Shown here piece by piece: positions 23,877 through 32,761 of a stretch of 43,433 nucleotides of DNA. Location: contig VGZZ01000021.1 of assembly GCA_016872285.1 (NCBI GenBank), positions 1 through 43,433 of the forward strand, in the 5' to 3' direction. The position numbers were made by a program, and so were the translations under genes. The first letter of the stretch is position 1, and every line of letters begins with the position of its first letter. Origin of the DNA: SAR202 cluster bacterium (GTDB taxonomy: Bacteria > Chloroflexota > Dehalococcoidia > Lucifugimonadales > GCA-2712585). The notes under the pieces were generated by a model. The model saw only the letters and a list, made by a program, of their open reading frames with translations, did no database searches and was not told the origin of the DNA.

Positions 23877-24590
23877 ATGGACCTCCTCCGCCGGCACGCC
23901 ACCGCCCTTGGCATTACCCTCAACGACGCCCAGCTAGACCAGTTCCAGCGCTTCTACCAGGAGCTGACCAACTGGAACCAGCGATTTAACCTCACCCGCA
24001 TCACGGGCTATGATGACGTGCAGATAAAGCACTTCCTGGACTCCCTGACCGCGGCCTCTGTCATTCCACAGGTCGCGAAGGATGGCGGGCGGTTTGTGGA
24101 CATAGGCGCGGGCGCAGGACTGCCAGGCCTCGCGCTGAAAATCGCCTTCCCCGCCATTCGCCTCACCCTCATCGAGGCCACGGGCAAAAAGGCCAACTTC
24201 CTGCGGCATGTTGTCCAGGCCCTGGGGTTGGATAGTGTAGAGGTGGAGGCGGAGCGGTCCGAGGTACTAGCGCAAGACCCTAGATTCCGCCAGCAGTTCG
24301 ACGTCGCTCTGGCCCGCGCCCTGGCCCCCATGGCCCCCTTAGCCGAGATGGCGCTGCCCTTCTGCAAGACCGGCGGCATCGTTGTCGCGTACAAGAAGGG
24401 GGATATAGACGCAGAGCTGGCTGCCGCACGCCGCGCCATCGCCACCGTGGGTGGGGAGATGCTGCGTCGACACGAGGTCGATGTGGAGGGGCTGCGGGAC
24501 GGACGCTGCCTGGTGGTGCTGCGGAAGGCCAGGCCCACGCCATCCGAATACCCGCGGCGGCCGGGCACGCCCCAGAAATCGCCCTTGTAG
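23877..24590 (+). CDS. rsmG: 16S rRNA (guanine-N7)-methyltransferase RsmG
   Basis: 237 aa, normal length. Family hallmarks are NLTRITGYDDVQIKHFLDSL, the SAM-binding FVDIGAGAGLPGLALKI, LIEATGKKANFLRHV, ALARALAPMAPL, and the terminal YPRRPGTPQKSPL typical of RsmG/GidB. It methylates N7 of G527 in the 530 loop of 16S rRNA; loss gives low-level streptomycin resistance in other bacteria. There is no ribosome-binding site, and a TATCAT lies 6 bases before the ATG, so a leaderless or very short leader mRNA is possible. It is not next to mnmG or parA as in many genomes. Confidence 0.96.
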   Translation: MDLLRRHATALGITLNDAQLDQFQRFYQELTNWNQRFNLTRITGYDDVQIKHFLDSLTAASVIPQVAKDGGRFVDIGAGAGLPGLALKIAFPAIRLTLIEATGKKANFLRHVVQALGLDSVEVEAERSEVLAQDPRFRQQFDVALARALAPMAPLAEMALPFCKTGGIVVAYKKGDIDAELAAARRAIATVGGEMLRRHEVDVEGLRDGRCLVVLRKARPTPSEYPRRPGTPQKSPL

Positions 24591-24622
24591 CACGCGCGGG
24601 CCAAGCGTGAGCAATCCTCTGA

Positions 24623-24628
24623 TATAAT
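24623..24628 (+). promoter_or_regulatory. -10 element for the flippase-like gene
   Basis: A perfect TATAAT places the start near 24635, about 30 bases before the ATG at 24665. No good -35 element is seen. Confidence 0.4.
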
Positions 24629-24664
24629 GCCACAGTTTTCCGCAAGACCAATCGTGGACGGTTC

Positions 24665-25678
24665 ATGACCTCTCCGCCCGGCCAGGGTTCCCCCTCCAGA
24701 CCCTTTTTCAGGGGCAAGTTCGCGTCCCTGTCCACACTTTTCTTCCTCGCCATCGGCGGCGCTTTTCTCTTCTTCCTGGTGGTCCGCTTCGACATCAGCC
24801 CCAGGCAGATATGGGACAGCCTGCGGGATAGCAACCCCTGGTTCTTCCTTCTAGCCTTTTTTCTCTATTACACCAACTTTGTCTTTCGAGGCATCAAGTG
24901 GCGCATCTTGCTGGGCAACGCCCGACAGCATGGCGAGCCATCACCCAGCGTACCTCACACCACCAGCCTTATGCTCATCAGCGGCTTCGTAAATCTGGTC
25001 ACCGCCTTTCGTCTGGGCGACGCGTATCGCGCCTACCTCTACAGCAGCGAGTCCAAGACCAGCTTCTCGCGGGCTGTGGGCACCCTGGTGGCGGAGCGGG
25101 CCGTAGAGGTGGTGATTATGTTCTCGCTGCTTATGCTGGCCGCCGTCCTGCTGGCCACCCACGGCGACGAGACCTCCTGGATATACGTGGCGCTGGCGTC
25201 CATTCTGCCCGGGGTGCTGATTGTAGGGCTGCTGGCGATGCGTCTCTTTCGGGGACGCATTCAGCGATTTGTCCCCGGCCCGCTAAAAGCCGCCTACGAC
25301 CTCTTCCACCACGGCGCCCTAGGGTCCTACGCCAACCTTCCCCTGCTCGTCGGCCTGGCTGTGCTGGGGTGGCTGGCGGAGGTGGGGCGGGTCTTCTTCG
25401 TGGCCCAGGCCCTAGGCGTGGACCTGAGCTTCGCCTGGGTGCTATTCGCCGCCCTGGCCAACGCCCTGCTGACCCTGCTGCCCGTGGGCGGCCTGGGCAT
25501 CACTGAGGTCAGCCTTGCGAGCCTGCTCTCGGATACCCTCACTCGCAGCGAGGCGGGTGCGGTGGTGGTGCTGGACCGCGTCATCAGCTATCTCAGCGTC
25601 ATCATCTTCGGCGGGCTGCTGTTCCTGGTACACAACGCGGTGTTCAGGAAACGGGCTACGGTCTCGCCGCCAGGGTAG
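24665..25678 (+). CDS. Flippase-like / lysylphosphatidylglycerol synthase transmembrane family protein
   Basis: 337 aa with seven to eight hydrophobic helices. Family signatures are FRGIKWRILL in the second segment, NLVTAFRLGDAYRAYLYSS, VGTLVAERAVEVVIMF, and the late LLTLLPVGGLGITEVSLASLL with ALDRVISYLSVIIFGGLLF-like ending. This is the UPF0104/AglD-like membrane family related to the MprF flippase domain; members move lipid-linked substrates or modify lipids. No synthase domain is attached. The DUF488-like gene follows after 5 bases. Confidence 0.88.
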   Translation: MTSPPGQGSPSRPFFRGKFASLSTLFFLAIGGAFLFFLVVRFDISPRQIWDSLRDSNPWFFLLAFFLYYTNFVFRGIKWRILLGNARQHGEPSPSVPHTTSLMLISGFVNLVTAFRLGDAYRAYLYSSESKTSFSRAVGTLVAERAVEVVIMFSLLMLAAVLLATHGDETSWIYVALASILPGVLIVGLLAMRLFRGRIQRFVPGPLKAAYDLFHHGALGSYANLPLLVGLAVLGWLAEVGRVFFVAQALGVDLSFAWVLFAALANALLTLLPVGGLGITEVSLASLLSDTLTRSEAGAVVVLDRVISYLSVIIFGGLLFLVHNAVFRKRATVSPPG

Positions 25679-25683
25679 CCGCC

Positions 25684-26055
25684 GTGCTTCACACCGCCAG
25701 CTTCTATCAGCCCCAGGACTGGCATGGCCGGCTGTTCCGCGTCTCCCGCCAGCACCCTCGAGGACGCCGTGTCCAGTGGGAGAGCCTGCCCTTCTTCTAT
25801 CCCACCTACGACATCATCAAGGCCTACCGGAAGGGCGAAATCGATTTCGAGCGTTATACGCGCGACTACCTGGGCCAGCTTGAGGAAAGATGGGATTCGG
25901 ATAGCGACATGCGGTCGGGGGTGCGGGCGTCGCCGGGCCTGGGCGACTTCACGCTTCTATGCTTCGAGCGCGTCGGTGAGCCCTGCCATCGCTTAATCCT
26001 GGCGCGGTGGCTCAAAGACCAGCAGCCGGACTTGCTAATCGGCCCTCTGAATTAG
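25684..26055 (+). CDS. DUF488-like protein
   Basis: 123 aa from a GTG start 5 bases after the previous stop. The C-terminal half GDFTLLCFERVGEPCHRLILARWL matches the DUF488 signature (LLCxE...CHR..LA..L), including the conserved Cys-His. The N-terminus HTASFYQPQDWHGRLFRVSRQHP lacks the usual IGHS opening, so it is a divergent or short member. The function of DUF488 is unknown; the CHR motif suggests a catalytic or metal site. The coupling to the flippase-like gene suggests co-expression. Confidence 0.7.
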   Translation: MLHTASFYQPQDWHGRLFRVSRQHPRGRRVQWESLPFFYPTYDIIKAYRKGEIDFERYTRDYLGQLEERWDSDSDMRSGVRASPGLGDFTLLCFERVGEPCHRLILARWLKDQQPDLLIGPLN

Positions 26056-26133
26056 GAAGGGTCGTCCCAAAATAGCCCTTTTGAGGCCTCTCCGGTGCTA
26101 CAATGGACTCATAGCCCAAAGCTGAGGTGCGGC

Positions 26134-27648
26134 ATGGCTATCGCAGGCAAGAACTACATCAACGGCCAGTGGACTCCCGCCTCTAGCGAAGAGACCTTCC
26201 CCAGCGCCAGCCCGGCGGACACCCGCGATGTGCTGGGCCACTTCCCGCGCTCCAACTCCGCTGATGTCGACGCCGCCGTGAAAGCCGCCCGCGAGGCCTT
26301 CCCCGTATGGCGGCGCGAGTCCCGCATCCGCCGCGGCGAGGTCCTGGACAGGTTTGTCCAGATCGTCAAGGCGGAGCAGGAGGACATAGCCCGCATTATG
26401 TCCCGCGAGTGCGGCAAGTCGATTACCGAGTCCCGCGCCGACGTCGTCGAGGGCATACACACCGCCCAGTACTGGTTCGGCGTGGCCCGTAATCCCTCCG
26501 GCGATGTAATCGCCTCCGAGATACCGGATAAAGACAGCTACGTCTATCGCAAGCCCAAGGGCGTCGTCGCCTGCATCAGCCCCTGGAACTTCCCTTTCGC
26601 CATCCCATTGTGGCTCACCTGCCCGTCGCTGGTGGAGGGCAACACGGTGGTGCTGAAACCCGCCGAGGAGACCCCCCTGGTGGCCCAGCGGCTGGTGGAG
26701 TGCATGGAGAAGGCCGGCGCTCCTCGCGGCGTCTTCAATCTGGTGCAGGGCATGGGTGAGGAGGCGGGCTGGCCCCTGGTGAACCACCCGGAGGTGGATG
26801 TAGTCCTCTTCACCGGCTCCGCGCAGGTGGGGTCGATGATTAAGGAGGCCTGCGCCAAGGACTACAGGAAGTTCTGCGTGGCCGAAATGGGCGGCAAGAA
26901 CGCCATCGTTGTTTTTGACGACGCTGACTTTGACCTGGCCGTCGACGCCGCCATGATTTCCGCCTACCGCACTACGGGCCAGCGATGCGTCTCCGCCGGC
27001 CGCGCTATTGTCCATGAAAGCATCGTCGATCGGTTCGCCGACGCGCTGAAGAAAAAGACGCAGCTCATACGCATTGGCAACCCCCTGCAGGAAGACGTGT
27101 TCATGGGGCCGCTGGTCAGCCAGGCGGCCCTCAAGAAGGTGGAAGGCTACAACAAGCTGGCCGTCCAGGAAGGCGCCAATGTCTTGCTCAACGGCGGGCG
27201 GCTCTCCGGTGACAAGTACGACCACGGCTATTTCATTCGTCCTTTTCTGTACACTATGAAGCATAACGCCACGTCTAGGGTGTTGCGGGAAGAGGTCTTT
27301 GGGCCGCATTTAGCCATTATCCCCTTCAAGACCCTAGAGGAGGCGGCGGAGATTTACAACGACACCGAATACGGCTTCTCTATGGCCCTTTGCACCAACG
27401 ACTATCGAAAGGTGCGGGCCATGCGGGAGTTGTGCGACTTTGGCGTGGGGTATGTCAACCTTCCGACTATTGGGGCGGAGGTGCATCTCCCCTTCGGCGG
27501 TGTAAAGCGTAGCGGGACGGGAATACCTTCGGCGGCGGGTCTGCTGGACGCCGTGAGCCATCGTGTAACCGTCACCGTCAACCACGACCGAAAGATTACT
27601 ATGGCCCAAGGCATGAGGAATAATTTTGACGAGTTGAAACCCGGGTAG
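26134..27648 (+). CDS. Aldehyde dehydrogenase family protein
   Basis: 504 aa from ATG 26134 (GAGGTG site; the extension to 26095 lies over a TACAAT -10 element). All ALDH signatures are present: ISPWNFPFAIP, LKPAEETPL, FTGSAQVGS, the general-base Glu251 in AEMGGKNA, the catalytic Cys285 in GQRCVSAG, and the late EVFGPHLAII. The NAD(P)-dependent oxidation of an aldehyde to the acid is certain as a class. The substrate is open; similarity in EMGGKNA and QRCVSAG suggests a semialdehyde or pyrroline-5-carboxylate-like dehydrogenase. It precedes otsA-otsB by 86 bases. Confidence 0.93.
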   Translation: MAIAGKNYINGQWTPASSEETFPSASPADTRDVLGHFPRSNSADVDAAVKAAREAFPVWRRESRIRRGEVLDRFVQIVKAEQEDIARIMSRECGKSITESRADVVEGIHTAQYWFGVARNPSGDVIASEIPDKDSYVYRKPKGVVACISPWNFPFAIPLWLTCPSLVEGNTVVLKPAEETPLVAQRLVECMEKAGAPRGVFNLVQGMGEEAGWPLVNHPEVDVVLFTGSAQVGSMIKEACAKDYRKFCVAEMGGKNAIVVFDDADFDLAVDAAMISAYRTTGQRCVSAGRAIVHESIVDRFADALKKKTQLIRIGNPLQEDVFMGPLVSQAALKKVEGYNKLAVQEGANVLLNGGRLSGDKYDHGYFIRPFLYTMKHNATSRVLREEVFGPHLAIIPFKTLEEAAEIYNDTEYGFSMALCTNDYRKVRAMRELCDFGVGYVNLPTIGAEVHLPFGGVKRSGTGIPSAAGLLDAVSHRVTVTVNHDRKITMAQGMRNNFDELKPG

Positions 27649-27734
27649 GCCTTTGACTTTGGCATTGAAAAAATCAATCGAGGTTTGAGGAGTTGTCGGG
27701 GCGTGTAGGAGTCTCGCGACTGGGGAGGTGAGGT

Positions 27735-30113
27735 ATGAGCGGGTGGAGCAAGGCCGGATTAGAGGCTTCGACCGCGTACTTTCTTAAGTCCCGGCTGAAC
27801 GTTGACGGCGCCGGCAAGAATCCTCGGAAGGAGGACCGTTTGATCATTGTCGCCAACCGTCTGCCGGTAACGGTGGAGGAAGATGGCCCGGAAATCACCT
27901 ACAAGGCCTCCGCGGGAGGCCTGGCCACGGGCCTGGGGGCCTTCTACAAAGAGCGGAAAGCTATCTGGGCAGGCTGGCCGGGGTCTGTCTCCAGGGCCAG
28001 CCGCTTGGAGGTAGCCAACGCCCTCTCCGGGTGTCATAACTGCTATCCCGTGTTCCTTTCAGAGCGCCTTGTGCATGAATACTACGACGGCTTTTCCAAC
28101 CGAAGCCTCTGGCCTCTGTTCCACTCCATGCCCTCCCACGCCCGGTTCTCCGCCGCCGAGTGGGACGCCTACCAGGAGGCCAACGAGGTCTTCAGCAGCG
28201 TCGTCGCTCAAATGGCTAAGCCTGACGATGTCATATGGGTCCACGACTACCAGTTAATGCTGCTGCCCAAGCTCCTCAGACAGCGCCTGCCCAAGACCCG
28301 CATAGGTTTCTTCCTACATATCCCCTTTCCCCAGTACGACATCCTCAGGATGCTCCCGTGGCACAAGGAGATCATAGAAAGTCTTCTGGCCGCCGACCTT
28401 GTAGGCTTTCACACCTACGACTACACCCAGCCCTTCCTCGCCACTGTGCGCCGCCTCTTCGGTTACGAAAGCAACATCGGCCAGATCATCGCCGGCGACA
28501 GGGTTATTCAGGTGGACGCCTTCCCTATGGGCATCGAATTCGACCGGTTCTCGGAGGGTGTGAAGAAGGAGGAGGCGCGGCGGGAGGTCGAAAAGATTAA
28601 GGACACCTTCCTGCATCGGAAGGTGGTTATTTCTATCTCGCGGCTGGATTACACCAAGGGCATTCCCGAGCAGTTGGAGGCCATACGAGAGTTTTTACAG
28701 CGCTATCCTGAGCAGCACAAGAAAGTCATGTTCGTTCTGGTGGTGGTGCCGTCGCGGGAGCGTGTGGAGCGTTACGCCCATCTGCGCCGCGAAATCAACG
28801 AGCTGGTCAGCCATATCAACAGCATCTACGGCGACCTGGACTGGATGCCGATTCGATATGTGTACCGTTCCCTCAGCTTCCCCGAGCTTCTGGCTCTCTA
28901 CGACTGCGCCTCCGTGGCCCTTATCACGCCCCTTAGGGACGGCCTGAATCTGATTGCCAAGGAGTTTGTGGCGGCCAAGAACTCGGAGCGGGGCGTCCTC
29001 ATCCTGAGCGAGACCGCGGGCGCCGCCAAGGAGATGCTGGAAGCCATTGTTGTTAACCCAAACGGCAGCCAGGAGATTGCCGACGCGCTCCAGCAGGCCC
29101 TCACCATGCCGGCCCAGGAGCAGAGCGAGCGTATGGCCGCCATGCGGCGGCGCTTGAAGGAGAGCGACGTGCAGCGCTGGGCCAGCCGCTTCCTGGACAG
29201 CCTGGACCAGGCCGTGAGCCTGTCGGAGGAGCTTGCCGTCAAGTTCATGGATTCCAAGGACGTGGACAAGCTCAAGAACGCTTACCAGACCTCCAGCAAG
29301 AGGCTTATCTTGCTGGACTACGACGGCACTCTGGTGCCCTTCGCTGACGAGCCGCAAAAAGCCGCGCCATCTAAAGACCTTTTATCGCTGCTTGATACCC
29401 TTTCGGAGGACCAGGGGAATGAAGTGGTGATCACCAGCGGTCAGATAAAGAACGGCCTGCAGAGATGGTTCAAATCCCTGCCCGTCACCATCGTTGCCGA
29501 GCATGGCGCCTGGGTGCGCAACAAGACGAACAATAAATGGCACCTGGCCCTCTCGTCGGACAACAAGTGGAAGGACTCCGTCCGTCCTATGCTGGTCTTG
29601 TTTACCGAGCGCGTGCCTGGCAGCTGGATTGAGGAAAAGGTCTTCTCGCTGGCGTGGCACTATCGTAAGGCCGATGTGCAGATGGGGATGGACGCCGCCC
29701 GCGAGCTTACAGACATGCTGACCAATCTGACGGCCAACCTGGAGATTCAGGTTCTACACGGACATAAGGTTGTGGAGGTCAAGTCTACGGGCGCCAGCAA
29801 GGCGGAGTTCTTCTTACGCTACCTGTCTAAGAAGCCCTGGGACTTTATCCTGGCCGCCGGGGATGATGTGACCGATGAGGCCCTCTTCCGCGTCCTCCCC
29901 CAGGGGGCCGCCACTGTCAGTGTCGGCTTCGCCGCCTCCACGGCCGTCTACAACCTCCAGTCGCCGGCGGAAGTCACAGTGGTGCTGAAGAAGCTGACAG
30001 ATGGCTTTGAGGCCGATAAGACCGCGCGGCAGGTCCTGGACAGTAGGCCTTCTAAGCGCAGGCAGGAGTTGAAGGAGTCGGAGGAGGAGAAACACCCCGC
30101 GCCTGCGGGCTGA
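27735..30113 (+). CDS. otsA-otsB: Bifunctional trehalose-6-phosphate synthase / trehalose-6-phosphatase
   Basis: 792 aa, a fusion of both steps of trehalose synthesis. Residues about 35-500 are GT20 (RLIIVANRLPV, SAGGLATGL, HDYQLMLLP, HIPFPQYDILRMLP, SRLDYTKGIPEQLEA, TPLRDGLNLIAKEF). Residues about 520-770 are a HAD phosphatase with DYDGTL (Asp528, Asp530), VITSGQ, and GDDVTDEALF for the metal. The first domain joins UDP- or ADP-glucose and glucose-6-phosphate; the second removes the phosphate. The roughly 30-residue N-terminal extension before the first strand and the Lys/Glu-rich tail are unassigned. A GGAGGTGAGG site precedes the ATG. The product is a stress protectant. Confidence 0.95.
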   Translation: MSGWSKAGLEASTAYFLKSRLNVDGAGKNPRKEDRLIIVANRLPVTVEEDGPEITYKASAGGLATGLGAFYKERKAIWAGWPGSVSRASRLEVANALSGCHNCYPVFLSERLVHEYYDGFSNRSLWPLFHSMPSHARFSAAEWDAYQEANEVFSSVVAQMAKPDDVIWVHDYQLMLLPKLLRQRLPKTRIGFFLHIPFPQYDILRMLPWHKEIIESLLAADLVGFHTYDYTQPFLATVRRLFGYESNIGQIIAGDRVIQVDAFPMGIEFDRFSEGVKKEEARREVEKIKDTFLHRKVVISISRLDYTKGIPEQLEAIREFLQRYPEQHKKVMFVLVVVPSRERVERYAHLRREINELVSHINSIYGDLDWMPIRYVYRSLSFPELLALYDCASVALITPLRDGLNLIAKEFVAAKNSERGVLILSETAGAAKEMLEAIVVNPNGSQEIADALQQALTMPAQEQSERMAAMRRRLKESDVQRWASRFLDSLDQAVSLSEELAVKFMDSKDVDKLKNAYQTSSKRLILLDYDGTLVPFADEPQKAAPSKDLLSLLDTLSEDQGNEVVITSGQIKNGLQRWFKSLPVTIVAEHGAWVRNKTNNKWHLALSSDNKWKDSVRPMLVLFTERVPGSWIEEKVFSLAWHYRKADVQMGMDAARELTDMLTNLTANLEIQVLHGHKVVEVKSTGASKAEFFLRYLSKKPWDFILAAGDDVTDEALFRVLPQGAATVSVGFAASTAVYNLQSPAEVTVVLKKLTDGFEADKTARQVLDSRPSKRRQELKESEEEKHPAPAG

Positions 30114-30119
30114 AGCGTA

Positions 30120-30149
30120 TTGACACTCCACGCCTGCCGAACGTAATAT
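30120..30149 (+). promoter_or_regulatory. Strong promoter for rplU-rpmA-rpmE
   Basis: A perfect TTGACA (30120-30125) and TAATAT (30144-30149) with an 18-base spacer. The start would fall near 30156, only about 3 bases before the rplU ATG at 30159, and no ribosome site is present, so the message is predicted to be leaderless or nearly so. Confidence 0.6.
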
Positions 30150-30158
30150 ATATGGGTT

Positions 30159-30485
30159 ATGGAATACGCAATAATCAAGACTGGCGGAAAGCAGTACCGA
30201 GTCTCCGTGGGAGACATGGTGGACGTGGAGAAGCTGGCCGTGGAGCCTGGCTCGGAAATTGAGCTGAGCGACGTGGTGGCCGTATCCAAGGATGGCAAGG
30301 TGAGCCTGGGCCAGCCCGTGGTGGAAGGCGCCAAGGTCATTGCCCAAGTCCACGAGCATAATAAGGACAAGAAGATTCGGGTCTTCAAGTACAAGCGCAA
30401 GACCCGCTATCGCAAGACCACCGGCCACAGGCAGTCGCATACGCGCCTTCAGGTCGTGGAGATCCAGAACGGAGGCACAGCCTAA
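30159..30485 (+). CDS. rplU: 50S ribosomal protein L21
   Basis: 108 aa, normal length. It starts [15 protein letters not shown] and contains the conserved [27 protein letters not shown]-type region and the [11 protein letters not shown] end, which binds 23S rRNA. It is the first gene of a ribosomal-protein operon with rpmA and rpmE; its stop overlaps the rpmA start (TAATG). No canonical ribosome site or autoregulatory leader precedes it. Confidence 0.98.
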   Translation: MEYAIIKTGGKQYRVSVGDMVDVEKLAVEPGSEIELSDVVAVSKDGKVSLGQPVVEGAKVIAQVHEHNKDKKIRVFKYKRKTRYRKTTGHRQSHTRLQVVEIQNGGTA

Positions 30486-30748
30486 TGGCCCAAAAGAAAG
30501 CTGGCGGCAGCAGCCGCAACGGTCGAGACAGCCAGGGGCAGCGCCGCGGCATTAAAAAGTACGGCGGCGAGATTGTCCTTGCCGGCCATATCCTAGTCCG
30601 ACAGCAAGGCGAGCGCATAGCCCCCGGCAACAACGTGGGCATGGGCAAGGACTTCACCCTTTTTGCCCTGGCCCCCGGCCGCGTAGAGTACGGCTGGGCT
30701 AGGGGCGGCAAGCGCCGCGCCAGCGTCCAGCCCATCGAATCCAAGTAA
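30485..30748 (+). CDS. rpmA: 50S ribosomal protein L27
   Basis: 87 aa. The hallmark N-terminus is present as [22 protein letters not shown], slightly different from the usual MAHKKGGGSS, and there is no N-terminal cleavable extension as found in Firmicutes. [21 protein letters not shown] is the conserved core. The L27 N-terminal tail reaches the peptidyl-transferase centre and helps position tRNA. Its start overlaps the rplU stop by one base. Confidence 0.97.
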   Translation: MAQKKAGGSSRNGRDSQGQRRGIKKYGGEIVLAGHILVRQQGERIAPGNNVGMGKDFTLFALAPGRVEYGWARGGKRRASVQPIESK

Positions 30749-30769
30749 CCTTTTTCCAAAGTAGGAACC

Positions 30770-30976
30770 ATGAAGAAAGATATCCATCCTCAGTACCATT
30801 ACAACGCCGTGGTCACCTGTTCTTGCGGCAACGTCATCACCACGGGCGCCACCAAAGCCACCCTTCGTGTCGAGCTGTGCAGCAAGTGCCATCCCTTCTA
30901 CACCGGCGAGCAGCGCATTGTGGACACTGAAGGCCGCGTGGAGCGCCTGCGCCGCCGCTACGGCCTCAAGACCTAG
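30770..30976 (+). CDS. rpmE: 50S ribosomal protein L31 (zinc-binding type)
   Basis: 68 aa with [46 protein letters not shown]; the four cysteines (CSC and CSKC) mark the zinc-containing C+ form. It follows rpmA after 21 bases with a GTAGGAACC site. L31 bridges the subunits. It normally follows prfA or rho in other bacteria; here it completes the L21-L27-L31 cluster and lies before a very strong terminator. Confidence 0.97.
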   Translation: MKKDIHPQYHYNAVVTCSCGNVITTGATKATLRVELCSKCHPFYTGEQRIVDTEGRVERLRRRYGLKT

Positions 30977-30995
30977 CGTTTTAATCGACGACATC

Positions 30996-31028
30996 AAAGG
31001 GGTGAGTTTTACTCACCCCTTTTCTTTT
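30996..31028 (+). terminator. Intrinsic terminator of the rplU-rpmA-rpmE operon
   Basis: A perfect 12-bp stem (30996-31007 with 31011-31022) has a TTT loop and is followed by a T-rich run (TTTCTTTT). It is the clearest rho-independent terminator in the window. Confidence 0.92.
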
Positions 31029-31081
31029 GGTCCTTACGGCCCTAAATTTGTTGGTAGCCTTTTCATAACTATGAGGTAGAT

Positions 31082-32122
31082 TTGTCTAGACCACCCTTTT
31101 TTTACGGCGGCCAGGCGGTCATTGAGGGAGTGATGATCCGCGGCCAGAAGTTCTTTAGCCTGGCGGTGCGGCGCTCCAACGGCTCTATTTACCACTCCGC
31201 CGAGCCCCTCAGCACCATCTACACCGGCGCCCTCCGCCGCCTGCCCTTCCTACGAGGCATCCTGATCCTCGTTGAGACCCTGGGGCTGGGCTACAAGGCC
31301 CTGACCCGCTCCGCCAACATCGCCCTGGAGGACCAGAGCAACGGCGAGGCCAAGGAGATGTCCACCGCGGTCATGACCATGACCATGCTCGTCGCCCTAG
31401 CCTTTGCCATCGGCCTCTTCTTCCTTCTGCCCCTCTTCGCTGCTCGCTCCCTGGACGGCGTCCTGGACGACTGGCTGGGCGCCGGCAGCCGCGCCGACTT
31501 CCTGAGCAACCTTATCGAAGGCGTCATACGGCTGGGGCTTCTAGTAGGCTATATCGCAGTCATTGGCCTGATGAAGGACATCAAGCGCGTCTTTGCCTAT
31601 CACGGCGCTGAGCATATGACCATCCACGCGCACGAGCACAAGCTGCCGCTGGACGTGGAGCACATTCGTCCCTTCCCCACGGCCCACCCCCGATGCGGCA
31701 CCGCCTTCCTGCTGACGGTGGCGGTGGTCGCCATTCTGGTCTTCGCCCTCCTGGGCCGCCCCGACCTCCACTGGGCCATACTCTCTCGAATCCTTCTGGT
31801 GCCGGTCATCGCTGCCATCAGCTACGAGTTCCTTCGGTTCACCGGCGCGCATAGCGGGTCCAAACTCGGCCAGGTCATGGCTACCCCTGGCCTGCTGCTG
31901 CAGCGACTCACCACCCGCCGTCCCGACGACCAGCAAATCGAAGTCGCTATTTACGCTATGAAGTCGGCCCTGGCGGCGGATAAGGGGGAGGAATGGGCGC
32001 CGGAGGGGGCAAAGGCCGACAGTCCCGCTTCAGACCCTGTCGCAAATGGTGAGACCCCTACTGTTACGCAGGGGCCTCCAAACGCTGAATCGAAAGAGCC
32101 TGGCGCCGCTCCGACGACCTAA
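31082..32122 (+). CDS. DUF1385 family membrane protein (YqhQ-like)
   Basis: 346 aa from a TTG start with a TGAGGTAG site. Family signatures are YGGQAVIEGVMIRGQKFFSLAVR, RRLPFLRGILILVETLGLG, KRVFAYHGAEHMTIHAHEH, HPRCGTAFLL and FLRFTGAHSG. Four to five transmembrane helices lie between. DUF1385 proteins commonly neighbour rpmE and prfA; their biochemical role is unclear. The C-terminal 60 residues are a low-complexity Glu/Pro/Ala tail peculiar to this protein. It ends 3 bases from the convergent hisIE gene with no terminator between. Confidence 0.93.
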   Translation: MSRPPFFYGGQAVIEGVMIRGQKFFSLAVRRSNGSIYHSAEPLSTIYTGALRRLPFLRGILILVETLGLGYKALTRSANIALEDQSNGEAKEMSTAVMTMTMLVALAFAIGLFFLLPLFAARSLDGVLDDWLGAGSRADFLSNLIEGVIRLGLLVGYIAVIGLMKDIKRVFAYHGAEHMTIHAHEHKLPLDVEHIRPFPTAHPRCGTAFLLTVAVVAILVFALLGRPDLHWAILSRILLVPVIAAISYEFLRFTGAHSGSKLGQVMATPGLLLQRLTTRRPDDQQIEVAIYAMKSALAADKGEEWAPEGAKADSPASDPVANGETPTVTQGPPNAESKEPGAAPTT

Positions 32123-32125
32123 AGC

Positions 32126-32761
32126 CTACCTCCTCCGCCCCTTCAGCACCTCCCACACCTGCTGGGGTTTCACGTCGCTGGCGGCCATCAGCACCAGGGT
32201 GTGGTACAACAGGTCCGCTACTTCTTGCGGCAGGTTCTTGGTATCGCCCATAGCGGCTGATATAGCTGTCTCGCCCGCCTCCTCCGTCACCTTTTGGGCT
32301 ACACGCCCTACACCGCCCTTCAACAGTTCGGTGGTGTAGCTGCCCTCCGGCATCTTCTGTTTCCGGTCCTGGATGGTGGCATATAGCTCGTCCAGTATCC
32401 CCGACCCGGGGTCTGAGTGGACGTAGTCCTCGTTGGCCGGTGTCGATTCGACATGATTAAAGAAACATGAGACCTGGCCGGTGTGGCAGGCCGGGCCGTC
32501 AGGGATGACTTTTAGAAGCAGGGTGTCGCCGTCGCAGTCAGCCCAGACCTCCTTAACGTTCAGATAGTGGCCGGATACTTCGCCCTTGTGCCACAGGTCC
32601 TCGCGGCTGCGGCTGTAAAACCAGACCTGGCCGCCTTCCATGGTGCGCTTCAGCGAGCCTGGATTCATGTAACCCACCATCAGCACCTGGCCCGTGTTGA
32701 TGTCCTGGGCCACGGCGGGAACCAGGCCCTGCTTGTCCATCTTCAGCTTCATTGCTTCCAC
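32126..32761 (-). CDS. hisIE: Bifunctional phosphoribosyl-AMP cyclohydrolase / phosphoribosyl-ATP pyrophosphatase (HisIE)
   Basis: 211 aa, fusion of HisI and HisE, giving steps 2 and 3 of histidine synthesis. HisI zinc and magnesium ligands are visible in WADCDGD (Asp75, Cys76, Asp77) and in Cys92 and Cys99 (GPACHTGQVSCFF). HisE starts near residue 122 (LDELYATIQDRK) with the EEAGE motif. A start three codons later (32752) is possible and would reduce the overlap with the HAD gene from 13 to 4 bases. It is the last gene of the leftward his operon. Confidence 0.95.
   Translation of the reverse strand: MEAMKLKMDKQGLVPAVAQDINTGQVLMVGYMNPGSLKRTMEGGQVWFYSRSREDLWHKGEVSGHYLNVKEVWADCDGDTLLLKVIPDGPACHTGQVSCFFNHVESTPANEDYVHSDPGSGILDELYATIQDRKQKMPEGSYTTELLKGGVGRVAQKVTEEAGETAISAAMGDTKNLPQEVADLLYHTLVLMAASDVKPQQVWEVLKGRRR

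Noticed and set aside
26098-27309. 403-aa open frame on the minus strand within the aldehyde dehydrogenase gene
   Set aside because: Antisense shadow; the plus-strand frame carries all ALDH catalytic motifs.
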